A stretch of DNA of 64,000 nucleotides. Origin: Glandiceps talaboti. Taxonomy: Eukaryota > Hemichordata > Enteropneusta > Spengelidae. Positions 23,048-34,241 of this stretch are shown here, piece by piece. The stretch lies in contig NC_135563.1 in NCBI RefSeq assembly GCF_964340395.1, forward strand, positions 21,518,151-21,582,150, in the 5' to 3' direction. Below the pieces are notes generated by a model. That model was not told the DNA's origin. It saw only the letters and a list, made by a program, of their open reading frames with translations, and ran no database searches. The translations under genes and the position numbers were made by a program. Position 1 is the stretch's first letter, and each line of letters opens with the position of its first letter.

Positions 23048-25886
23048 ATGAAGGTTGGTAAAGAGAAATGGAACAGCCACAAAGCGCCACCAATGTACAA
23101 ATACGAAGACGATCCACCAGATGGTGGTTGGGGATGGCTGGTTGTAATAGCAGCTCACTTCAGTCTACTTCTGTCACATGGCAGTGTTACAGGGTTTGGA
23201 CCATTCATAGTACGTCTAAATGCCTACTTTGAAGATGATGGAGCTGGTGCAGTTGGTGGAATTAGTGGGATTGCATATTTTGTAACCTTAGCAACAAGTA
23301 AGCATGTTAAACTCTATTACTGTGAGGGTACACTCTAAACATGTTGACACTTAGGACGCGTCGCATGTGTTCACTTTGGTCTGGTTTCCAGATAGAACAT
23401 GTGTATTCTGTGTACTTGATCTGAACCCATACCCTGTGTTCAAAAAGTGCCAATGTGTCAACAGCGTTCTATTTGAACATAATTATGTTATATGTTCAAA
23501 TAAAGACACTATATGTTCTAAATCTAAACACATGCATTCTAGTTTTCTTTCTGAACATATACACTGCATTCAAAAAGTGTTCTAGTATGTGTTATACAAG
23601 GAAATTGAAAGGACCTTCTTAGCACAACAGAATCGGGAGAGGGTCACGTTTTATGCAACAGCCTTGGTTTGATTTCCACCGCCCCCTTGTAGATACTGCA
23701 GGCTCCCTAATAGGAACTGTCATTTCTAAGTCATATTGAGAGTATCACCAACATGTACGTACTCATACGTACTCTAAAAATGTAACTGTTCGACACTTCA
23801 TTTTAAGGTGTTACGATGAGAAACATCGAATTAAAGTACGGGCGCCCTAATTCACATCAGCTCAGCAGAGACTTATCTTGTAGATACTATCCAAAAAAGC
23901 TCTGTACACCAGCATGGAGGTAGAAGGACTGTGAATCTACCTCCACGGTGTAGATAACGTTTTGATTCAAGACGGGTCTCTGAGCTAGGCATATACACTC
24001 ACGTCACGACTGCTTGATGGATAATTGTTATACTAAATAACTATTTGTTGTCTGCCTTATATATGCTATTTTCATTTTCATTTCAACTACACTACGATTT
24101 AGTCACAATCTTCATTTCTCTCAACAGGCCCCCTATCTGCTGGTCTTATGAATCGTTTTGGCTGTCGAATTATTGTCTTTACTGGTGGTGTTCTGGCCAC
24201 GTGTGGACTTGCCGCCAGTTCATTCGCGAATGAAGTCCATCACCTATATATCACGTATGGCGTCATCACTGGTTTTGGATATGGTTTGATAGTCACACCT
24301 GTCATGTCATACACAGCCCGATATTTTACAAAGAGATACGCACGTGCCAATGGTCTCGTTTTTGCCGGATTAGCCGTGGCCTGGATAGCCCTACCACAAT
24401 TATGTCAATTTTGGATTGAGAGGTATGGATGGCGAGGAGCAATGCTGATGCTCTCGGCCACCACATCTCATTTATGTTTGTGCAGTTTGGCATTTCGACC
24501 TCCCCCACAGAAACGTGTCTTCATAAATGAAGCAGTTCTGGCTGAAAGTAGTGAGAAAGCCGGGTTAGCATCAACGTCGATTTCTGAAAATGAATTTATT
24601 GAACTAGAAGAGCACGATGGAGATTCTGACCAGGTTACTACTGAAGTGGAAGAGACTATAACCAAGAAAAAGATTACGACCGGATTCTGTCGCAAATTTT
24701 ATCGAGTATTTCTGCAAGTATTTGATGTAACGTTATTTTCTGACCCACTGTTTATAGTCATGTGTTGTACTTATATATTGAGTTCGATAGCTGTGTTCCC
24801 CACATTCCTATATCTTGCAGACCGCGCTGTGTCTTACGGCATTCCACAACCGTTACCTACAACATTAATAACAATTTGGGGTGTTACCAGTCTGGTTGGT
24901 CGTGTTACACATGGTGTTATCATCGACAACAAGATCGTTACTGCAGCACAAGGCTTAGGTCTTGCTATTCTTGCCTCTGGATTAATCAATATATTCAGTA
25001 TTTTTACAACAACCTACATCGGATTAGCAGTTATGTATGGACTTTTTGGACTGTTCAATGGTGTCTACCATCCACTGTCAACTGTGGCCCTGAAAGAGTT
25101 AATTGGAGTTAAGAAACTGCCGCAGAGCCAGGGGCTATGTCAACTGTTTCGTGGAATTGGTGGACTTATTGGGTCACCTTTAACAGGTAAAGACAGCAAT
25201 TTCTTTCTGTATGACAATCTTGCATTGATGTATTGTAGAGAACATACCTTCATGAAAAGAAAGCTATCTCTTTTATTACCCATGATTGGTTATATCAGTC
25301 GTCGTACAATTGTGACCATTTCACATTTTGGAAAACTTATTAATTCTTGTAGTTGATATGATTTGTAATTACTCTTTTGTTGATGCTTGTCAGTATATAT
25401 TTTTTTTGTTTTCTTGTTTATTTATTTATTTATTTTTTTGTAAACATAACTAAGCCTGAGTGCCATGTGGTAGCACTGGGGGAAACAGTTGTTACAGTTC
25501 ACTGCCAACAAATGTGAAGAGAACAGGCCCGAATTTACTTGAGGGGTGGGTGGGGATAGGCTTGAAAATTCTTGAGCACATGGGATGGGGCCTCAAAATT
25601 TGGCTGGTCATATGTTTGGTGCTGTATACTACTAGTCGGTTTGTTAGCAGGTGAATAGACGATATACTCCAAGACTCAAACTAGTATTTTAGTTTCATCA
25701 ACTTCCTCATTTGATTTGTTTATAGGCCTCATATATGACGCAACTCTGAGCTATAATGTGTGTTACCTGTACTCTGGATGTGTTTTAACATGCCTAGGTG
25801 CAATGGTAATTGTATCTGTCCCCTGCATTAGAAGATACCAGAGAAGAAAAACATCTCGTGGAAGTGAAGTGCAAGTAGAGGGCTAA
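23048..25886 (+). CDS. SLC16-like: Monocarboxylate transporter-like protein (SLC16, MFS), 3 exons
   Basis: Plasma-membrane major-facilitator carrier. Exons 23048-23297, 24128-25186 and 25726-25886 join in phase (1470 nt, 489 aa, usual for SLC16). The family's first-helix signature appears as DGGWGW at residues 25-30, and the fifth-helix signature as YFTKRYARANG at 149-159, after repeated hydrophobic helices. A central acidic, low-complexity loop is followed by the second helix bundle. The helix-8 Arg is present (SLVGRVTHG), but the Asp that lies four residues before it in the proton-coupled lactate carriers is Ser here. This favours an orphan-type MCT (9/12/13/14-like) over a lactate/H+ symporter; the substrate is inference. 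The exon 1 to 2 join reads LAT-S-PLSAGLMNRFGC as expected. Poly(A) signal candidate at 26140. Confidence 0.9.
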
Positions 25887-25894
25887 AAACACTG

Positions 25895-26000
25895 AAACTG
25901 TTAACACTATCTTGATTCATCAGTCTATGCTTGATTACAGGGTTATTAGAACTGCAGAACTAAGTCACTGCTATCACCCACTAACTCACTTGTGTAATAT
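25895..26000. repeat. Dispersed repeat, copy 3 of 3
   Basis: It lies directly after the transporter stop, in the presumed 3' UTR, and shares ACACTATCTTGATT, TTGATTACAGGGTTATTAGA and CACTGCTATCACCCAC with the copies near 17340 and 20195. Confidence 0.5.
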
Positions 26001-26139
26001 ACTGCATGCAACAACAATAGTTTTAGTTTGTATTATCTTAGGCTGAAAGCATGCTTTCCACTGTAGTACGTATTTGGAAGTGTTTTTCTAGCAATGAAAA
26101 GGTTCACGCACTCTTATCTCATAATTAGCATACATGTAC

Positions 26140-26145
26140 AATAAA
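26140..26145 (+). terminator. Candidate poly(A) signal AATAAA of the transporter gene
   Basis: The first canonical AATAAA after the SLC16-like stop codon, about 255 bp downstream. A second lies near 26444. Confidence 0.5.
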
Positions 26146-26729
26146 TCAGTGTTCTGAAAAAAAGTAATATTTGTACAATCTATTCTTGCACTGACAAGCA
26201 TTGGAAGACAGTGAGTAAATATTTTGATAGGCAGTGGACACATTTATTGATAGCTATACCAAGTGAAATGGACAACATGGCATCACAAAATTTTACACAA
26301 ATCTAGTTCTAGAAAGTATATCATTAATTAATATAATTAAAAAAAATTATATGTAAAATGTAAGCTTTATGTATAAGAGTATTCCAAGATTACATAAAAA
26401 AAGTGACTTTACTCTAAAAAAATGTTTTGTTGTATTCATATTACAATAAAAACTTATGCTTTGGCTTTATACATTCAGGACACTTTTTTTTTCTACTTTC
26501 CACACATATCCACACACTTTAGATACTTAATTTTAAAATTATATCAAAAGTATTTAAAAAAATAAACACCTGCTTTGACTGTTGAGTTATTTCAACTTAA
26601 AGTTTAGTAGTCACATGGCCAAACAAATCGTCTCAAGCCATCATAACTTTTATAAAAACATTTTTTTTTTAAATGTATAAAATAATAAAATTTGTCAGAT
26701 TGAAAACTTCAATGTAATCACAGAATAAC

Positions 26730-27415
26730 ATGACATGTGAGTGTAAGTGTGGTGTAACTCAGGATATTTGTCTGAACACTTGTAGTGTTCTCTGTGGTCG
26801 TACTATCAATGTAGTGAGTCAAAGTACAACAGGAAATACCACTAGCACAAGTGGAAATACTCCAGAGAACCCACACTGGCACTCATCCAGGATAGGGTTC
26901 TGGTATTATTACATGAGAACCCACACTGGCACTCATCCAGCATAGGGTTCTGGTATTATTACATATGTTTATCTGGAATAGCAAACATCTGTACAAATGA
27001 CACTGCAATCATGCAACCGTGTACGTGTGTACAAGAATGATTGCATGAGGATAGGGTTCTGGTATTATTACATATGTTTATCTGGAATAGCAAACATCTG
27101 TACAAATGACACTGCAATCATGCAACCGTGTACGTGTGTACAAGAATGATTGCATGAGGATAGGGTTCTGGTATTATTACATGAGAACCCACACTGGCAC
27201 TCATCAAGCATAGGGTTCTGGTATTATAACATATGTTTATCTGGATTAGCAAACATCTGTACAAATGACACTGCAATCATGCAACCGTGTACGTGTGTAC
27301 AAGAAATGATTGCATTCTCATTTGCATACAGGTATGCAATACTGTTTTCAGTGCTGCACTGCAGTGGAAATACCACTAGTATGCCCCCACACAGGTGCAA
27401 GTAATCACTGGTAGT
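26730..27415. repeat. Dispersed repeat family with internal tandem duplications
   Basis: Blocks containing CCCACACTGGCACTCATCC and ATAGGGTTCTGGTATTATTA occur three to four times. A larger block with AAACATCTGTACAAATGACA and CAACCGTGTACGTGTGTAC occurs three times. The outer parts resemble 35970-36300 (inverted) and 44990-45310, with a weaker match near 37600-37700. No protein capacity was recognised. Confidence 0.7.
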
Positions 27416-28111
27416 CGTACATATGCAATCAGAATTTATTTGAAGTAAACTCAAAGTTTAATGTATGCACTTTGTCATGAAATGAGAAATCTCCCTTGGG
27501 ACTGAGTAAGGTGCAAAGTGCAAACATGAAGTATTTGCAATGACTCCATTATTAAGATGATCAAGGGACAAAATTTCAGTTATTTTTGTGTCAGAGGAAG
27601 AATTGGAAATGGCATTTTACTTCCAGGCAGGTTTAATTATCATTAATCCTTTCAAAATTATGATTTGCAAATTTTACAATTTAAAGCTGTTACAAAGAAA
27701 GGTAAGAAACACAGTCCAAAATGTGTGAATTATTTTTACAATTGAGAGCAACTCTGAAGTCTATGTATCATAGGAAGACTAATATTATACGTTTAAAATA
27801 CATTTACATAGAAATGTTATTTTTGAAAAGTATGAGTGTCATTGTCAGGCAACAATTTATCTGAAGAAATATGTATGTAAGAAATTTGTTTGATTGCATT
27901 ATAATTTCATGAATAATTTGTTCAGCTAACATTAAAACACTCGTCTCTTTTGCAATTAAATTCTTGTAGTATGAAAGTTAACTAAACTATCTTTACTAGT
28001 CAGCACTCTTTCTTCTTTCCCAATCTCATGAGTGCATGTTTTGTGAAGTTGCAAACTTTTTTGTGTGGAAAAAGAGGTGATAATTATATTATGTGTGAAC
28101 TAGATTTCTTA

Positions 28112-31100
28112 TCACTGAAAATAACACAGATGAGACAAAGAGTCATACACAAGTCTTCTTCCACCTTTGATGGGGAAACAAATCACTTGTCCTTCTTCAG
28201 TATCTAACGAGATCTGAATGAAGGATTGATCCAATTTGCTGGAGATGTTGAGTAAAAATGGAAGTGTGAAGGTTAGCTGTGTAAATTCAGGTGTGAAAGT
28301 GCTTGACAAAATGATCAATAAAAGGCGAGATTTCCTTTAAACTATCCATAAATACACACTACAGTCAAAGATTGACAAAGTTACAATTTACTAAATACTA
28401 TGGCTACAACATGGTCAAATCCCACTTTTGGGTGACTTGAGGTGTTTAGGTGGTTGGCATTTGTTATGTTATGTAAGTTTAGAGCACATACACAGGTTCA
28501 TGACCTTGAATCGGCAAATGTGAACATATCTATTGTTATGTGTAAGGAAGTGGATGATACTTCCATGGTATGTGCAAGTACAGGTTGATGAACTCAGAGC
28601 GGCAAATGTGAACTATATATGTCAGTATGTGCACTTAAAAGACAACATCACAGTCATATCGGTTGGTCAAATCAGATCGGCAAATGTGAACTATATATGT
28701 CAGTATGTGCACTTAAAAGACAACATCACGGTCATATGGGTTGGTCAAATCGAATTGGCAAATGTGTACTATATATGTCAGTATTTGCATGTAAAAAACA
28801 CCACGGTCATATGGGTTGGTCAAATCGAATTGGCAAATGTGTACTATATATGTCAGTATTTGCACGTAAAAGACATCACGGTCATATAGGTTGGTGAACT
28901 CAGATCGGCAAATGTGAACACACATATCGGTAGGTGCAAGTAATAATGCAAGTTTCAAAGTAAATATTTCATTAAAGTATCACAAGGTGAGTTCATAATT
29001 TTTTGTACTAGTGTGACACAAACCACTCTAGTATAATGTTCATGTATACTTCTACGAAATTACAGTTGTCTTTTGGCATTGTTAGAACAGTTGATTTTAA
29101 GGCAGGCATTTACTCAATATTTTCATACGTATGAAAAATCATGTCACCGGAGTATTTATAAGGTCCATTTTTATACCGGGTTTGAGTTCAGTAAATTGCA
29201 AGTGATGGTAAAGTATGCATCAGTAAGTACAATACTGCAAGTGTCTTTTGAAAATGAAGAAAAATGACGCCAATAAATGACTAAACTCAGCTTGCGCCTC
29301 TTTAAGAACTTCTATTGTAAAATATTGTTATATGTACAAAATGGCAATAACTTTGTCTGATACTAGTAACAATACTATCACATCACTTCCCTACTTCTGA
29401 AATTGAGTAACACAATGAGCCCTCTCAGATGATTGAGTCATATTTGTGCATATCAATTATCTGATTTGCATATTCAAATAGTTACATTAAAGAGAGAGAT
29501 ACATATACTTATCATATAATCGGCAAATATTGTGAAAATACTGATGTAAAAATTTTGAGCTGTGCCAACATTGGATTGGATTTTAAGTGCAAATTTGCAC
29601 GTTACCTGTCTTTTTTCAATATGGACACACACAGTTGCAGTTCTGAACAATAAAAGTTACATACTATGACCCAAATAATGGTATTTTGCATGAGGATTGG
29701 ATAGCAATCTGCTCTTGGTGACTCTCAGTCTGAAGGTTCAAATACCCATACTGGGGGCTGTATATTCTTATTATATATCAATGAATGTTTATATGGTGAG
29801 AAACATATATTAATTGATTCCAGTTTTCATCATGTTAGATTGTCAAAATTTGAGAGCATCTTGTAAATCCACAGCATAGATGCAGTACTACATTTTCTCA
29901 TCTATTGACAGTGGGTAATATAAGTTTCACCTGCCTGGCAAGTGTCCACAGCATAGATGCAGTACTACATTTTCTCGTCTATTGACAGTGGGTAATATAA
30001 GTTTCACCTGCCTGGCAAGTGTCCCAAATGTTCATGAAAAAAATACACCTACTGGTATTGTGAATTTCACTGTATGCACATGAAGCCCATAGTTTGTATC
30101 AACACTTGCTTATCTTCATACTGACTTCACGTGTGTACACTGAGATTCACGACAGGCAAGACTTCATGTTTATAGTGAAACATGTCATAAAGCATTTTAG
30201 TTGTTCAGTGCTACAATTTGACTTGTATCGTCTAGAAACGACGACTTGAACTTGATGACAAGTCATCCCATGCTGACATTAGTTTGCACTAGAGTAGTTC
30301 TGGTACAACTGTTCTGTTGGTGGTTCAATTGGTCTTTGTGAAACAGTTCAAAAGTCCATAATCTTAGTTCTGGTACAACTGCATTGTTGGTGGTTGGTCT
30401 TTGTGATAATCTTCAAGACTTGCAATCATACTTATTGATGTACCATACCAGTGAATCATTCAAGGATATGAGTTATGTGACCCTGTTGAAATACGCAAAC
30501 AAACTCACATGTCATATTGAACTATACATACTGATTATTAGCTATCTACTAGAAAAAGTCTTGTTTTATACAAAAGTCAACAATTTTCATATTAGGAAAG
30601 TGAAACCTTTCCAACAACTACAACAACAGCAAATAAAGAGTATTTTCTCAATAGGTTTGTTTTCTCCATTTCTTTCTTGAATCAAAATTTACATTCAAGA
30701 TGTTTTCTGATTTTGTACTGACCTGGGTATGATTTCCTTGGGGACCCCTCATCTACGACTTTCTTCTATTTGTTTTCATGATATAATGAATGAAAACAGA
30801 GAAAACAACAACTTTAGACTAACAGCTGTGTGCTATGTGTACCCTAGGTCAAATCAATGCTATTGGCAAAACACTTGGCAAGGCAAGGGGCCCATAGGAA
30901 ATTTTTTCCATTTCTGTGTTGACAAGTTGATATTTGAATACTATAGGTTCCTAGGTGAAGACATACAGTTGTATATAGCATGAAAGTATTTCTATTTTAA
31001 ATCATGACGTTATTTGAAACTAAATGACATATGCTGCATACCCCTTTCATTGATCGAATATAAGGATAATGATGTGAAGACGGGTGGATAGAGAAGATAA

Positions 31101-33915
31101 ATACATGTACATGTACCATGCTTCAAGCAAATAGTTGAAAGACAGAAACTTAATAGAATCAAAATAATTTATAATTTCCAAAGAATGAATGTTCCACAGC
31201 AGTCTTACATGCCCCATTCCACATAATGGTTTGAAACTCTGATGATAACTGTTAGAATTCAGAAATGTATGACTTTGCATGTAGTGACAGCAATTAAAAG
31301 GAGTATGGGGATTGCAAATCAGAAATTTATGACTGCATAAAATGACATCATTTGAAAGGTACATGTATTGCATAACAGAAAATATGACTACATATGATAA
31401 CAGCATTAGAAAGCTAACATGATTTCATAAACAGAAATGTATGACTTTACATGTTGTGACAATATTTAATGAGAGTAAAGTGAGAGACTAAATGAGCAAG
31501 AAATATGAAGTATTGACAATGTAGTTGTCACATTAGACTGTAAGATACACTGTGTCGCTCCACCTTCACCGGCCTCCTCTCCCCCTTCATCCATTGACCG
31601 ATGTGTGAGGGCGCCCTGTTACAGTATACCTTACAGACTATTATCATGTGTAACTGGAGAAAAATACTTACCGGTTCACCCGCCATGCATCTGATACAGC
31701 TCCTGGTCTTCACAGGTGTTAGCTACATTTGTAAGTGTAAAGGTATATTATTGTGTCAACAGGTACATTGATGCTTAGACTGGCAGTCACTTGTATTTTG
31801 TTTATCCACAATTAATTTCAAATATCAGTGATGTTTTCAATAAATATGTTTTTGAGTAAAAAAGCAAATCTTGTGTAACCATGGAATTTTGAATGATTAC
31901 AAATGTAATACAAGGAAAGTACAGGGTCCTTGTACTTCCATTAGTCAGATCAGTAGATGTTTGCACTCACTGCACAATGTGTTAATTGGGCAAATAGAAT
32001 GCTGAGTTTGTTGTAGGATTAGCAATCTACTAATTAATGCAAAGTTCATAAACTCTGATAAAACTACTAATGGTAGGAAATAAGAAAAAAACAGTGAGAG
32101 GAAATAATAGTTATGATGGCAATATTTAAAACTTTATTTGAAATATGGAGAAAATAAGAAAATAATATTAGAAATCCAAAAAATCGTTACCTGTGGTTAT
32201 AGTTCTAATTGTTACTGTTGTTTTTGTAGAATAAGATGTAATTCTTCACAATATCACAACACAAAAAAATATTCAGTTCTGGTTCATTTGTTTTAAAGAT
32301 AAACAAACAAAATGTAAAATACCTGAGGTGTTACTGGGCAGTCTGTTTCCATTTCAGTGTCATATACTTCTTCCATATGTATATTGCAATTGTTATTAAA
32401 GTTAGATAGTATTCCATCAGGAATGGTCTCCACAGACGTCACTGTACGAGATCCTGTACAGATGCTGCATTTACAACAGGTTGCCCTAGTAACTTGACCT
32501 TGTGTTGTTGAAGTAATACTGCTGTTCTGTGTGACTATTGGTACACTTGGTGTTGTGTGGGGTTGCATATATGGAAATTGGTATTCACTTGCATTGTGTA
32601 GGAAAGCTGGCAGTGATGACACACCATTACAGGTACGTTTCTACACAAAACATAAAATGATATGTATTATTGTATACCTTGTCTTTATCATAAATGGTGA
32701 TCATAGACTTGACATGAAGTTTTGTATATCAGATCTATGGTTAGATTTACTATTTGTAATAAACTATCTATGCAAGTTTTACCGGACCCCCTACCCCTGT
32801 TTATATGTGTGAAATATCAAAGTGAACAGAACTGTGATTTACTCTTTCAGTTTCATAATGGATTTAGTATCAATGGTTTCATTTACACCATATATTGTTT
32901 TTGAGGATTCCCAGCTGTTTCCATTAACACATAGTTTAGAGGTTAAAAGTTATAAAACAAAGGGTCATGTTGTTCATTTATTACTTGTGAATCACCAAAT
33001 CGGTTGACAAGAGAAAACAAGTCATCAAAAGCTGTCTTCAATAGTTTAGCTCTACTGGCATCATAGAGAGTGGAGGCCCCCCCCCCCCCCACTCACTGTC
33101 TATGCTGGCATTGACAATGAACTCAAGGTAGAATGAAAGGAAGAAATATCCTTATCTGCAGGAAAGCGGCGTCCTGTTCTCATGAGGTTAATAATAATGA
33201 AACAATAGCACTGTAAATCGATATTCAAATACGCAATTGTCCAGTGACGCCTGAACATACATACACTCAGGATGTACATTTTTGAGTGTCAGAAATTATG
33301 CCCTCAGCTATAGCTACAATAAGTGAAAGCAGTGTCGTGTAAGATGATAAGTCTGTCACTTTTATGACCATAAATTAATACAACTGATTATGCTAGTAGT
33401 AGTAGTATCATGTATCACCTCTTCAATCGAGTACGGTGACAACTGTGCCATGACATTGACAATGACTTCGGAGGTGGAAGGAAATGTGGAATGGGACCAC
33501 GCGTTCCAGTCCATACGTTGCGAACATTTGCACCAAATGTACGCAATATATCAACACATATTTTATTGTAAATGGCTTGTTGGTCTCACAAAAAATGTCA
33601 ACAATGCCTTACTGACGAGCAGCTGGCTGAGTTGTTTACATACAGACTCTGGGGCAGCGTCTGTGCGATCTTGGAGTAATTATACTGTCCAAGGCGCGAT
33701 GTAACTAAACCGAAGTTAGCAACAAAATGTTACATAGCTTGACTTTTCTTCAGGAGAGGAAATATGACAAATCGAATGACACTAAAATGATGAACGATTG
33801 AAACACATAAATAACGTACACTCACCGGTGAAATGTTTATATTTGAATCGTCCATGTGTTGTTGACCAACAATGGCGGTTGATTCAAATGTGTGTCTTCT
33901 CTTTCCGCAATACAT
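28112..33915 (-). CDS. Unrecognised spliced gene, three firm exons, uncertain 3' end
   Basis: I do not recognise this protein. Firm exons are 33915-33826 (30 codons), 32640-32323 (106 codons) and 31722-31672 (17 codons). Each has consensus splice sites and all junctions are phase 0. The 153 aa start MYCGKRRH, run through a Ser/Thr/Pro-rich stretch, and hold two Cys pairs, CCKCSICTG (exon 2) and RSCIRCMAGEP (exon 3), suggesting possible metal binding. A basic KR follows the first junction. The last exon is uncertain: 28276-28112 would continue in phase to a stop (207 aa total), but this relies on the reading frame alone. Its first exon is head-to-head with the R2D2-DUF3987 gene. The codon pattern looks coding, but no family was assigned. 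Confidence 0.55.
28590..28925. repeat. About 75-80 bp tandem repeat, 4-5 units
   Basis: Units contain CGGCAAATGTGAACTATATA, GTCAGTATGTGCA and CATCACGGTCATATGGGTTG. An open plus-strand frame runs through it only because unit length and frame coincide. It may be intronic in the minus-strand unknown gene. Confidence 0.85.
29870..30023. repeat. Recent tandem duplication of about 76 bp
   Basis: Two nearly identical copies start CACAGCATAGATGCAGTACT and end CACCTGCCTGGCAAGTGTCC, with about one base difference. Confidence 0.9.
30294..30405. repeat. Short diverged direct duplication
   Basis: TAGTTCTGGTACAACTG, TGTTGGTGGTT and GGTCTTTGTG occur twice in the same order about 70 bp apart. Confidence 0.65.
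31535..31640. mobile_element. MITE family copy 3
   Basis: The ends TAGACTGTAAGATACACTGT and ATACCTTACAGACTA are inverted and match the copies at 17040 and 21593, with the shared internal sequence CACCGGCCTCCTCTC and TGTGAGGGCGCCCTGT. It ends about 30 bp from the donor of exon 3 of the unknown gene. Confidence 0.7.
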
Positions 33916-34230
33916 GATTATTTTCAGAACTGTACCCCTTGTATTAATATACTGAAATAGACTTGCGCATATCCGAACGGCCAACTGCAAAGCGGATGAT
34001 TTTCTGAAGCCTGGAGAATGTCAGATGAAGACGTGCCGTGCTTTGTCGCCAATTTCCTTCAACTGTCTAATTGGGTCTGCGCATGCCTAAGTTGGTTTCG
34101 ATCAGTGACCTCGTTGCTTTGTTCTCGCGAGCTCTCGATGCCAAATCCTTGGACAGTTCTGCCACTCTCAAACTTTTCACACCACTGTCGTGTAAATTAG
34201 ACGTCCTGATTCTCATTCCCACTCAAATGA
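33916..34230. promoter_or_regulatory. Head-to-head (bidirectional) promoter candidate
   Basis: About 315 bp separate the start codons of the minus-strand unknown gene and the plus-strand R2D2-DUF3987 gene. Compared with its surroundings it is CpG-richer. It holds TCTCGCGAG (34123-34131), nine bases of the TCTCGCGAGA element typical of bidirectional housekeeping promoters, and TGCGCATGCC (34078-34087), a partial NRF1-like site. No TATA box is evident. Motif assignments are by eye. Confidence 0.55.
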
Positions 34231-34241
34231 ATGATGAATAG
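34227..34241 (+). promoter_or_regulatory. Five-codon upstream ORF overlapping the start codon
   Basis: ATG AAT GAT GAA TAG overlaps the main ATGs at 34231 and 34234 in another frame. A scanning ribosome would meet it first, so it could lower translation of the R2D2-DUF3987 protein if the transcript starts upstream. Confidence 0.4.

Noticed and set aside
28533-28897. Plus-strand frames of about 90-120 aa
   Set aside because: Tandem 75-80 bp repeat read through; no start context, splice sites or family.
30384-30983. Plus-strand frames of 84-98 aa
   Set aside because: A/T-rich, no splice-supported partner exons, no recognisable motif.
31047-31406. 119-aa minus-strand frame
   Set aside because: Antisense of a degenerate repeat around ATGACTTTGCATGT; composition not coding-like.
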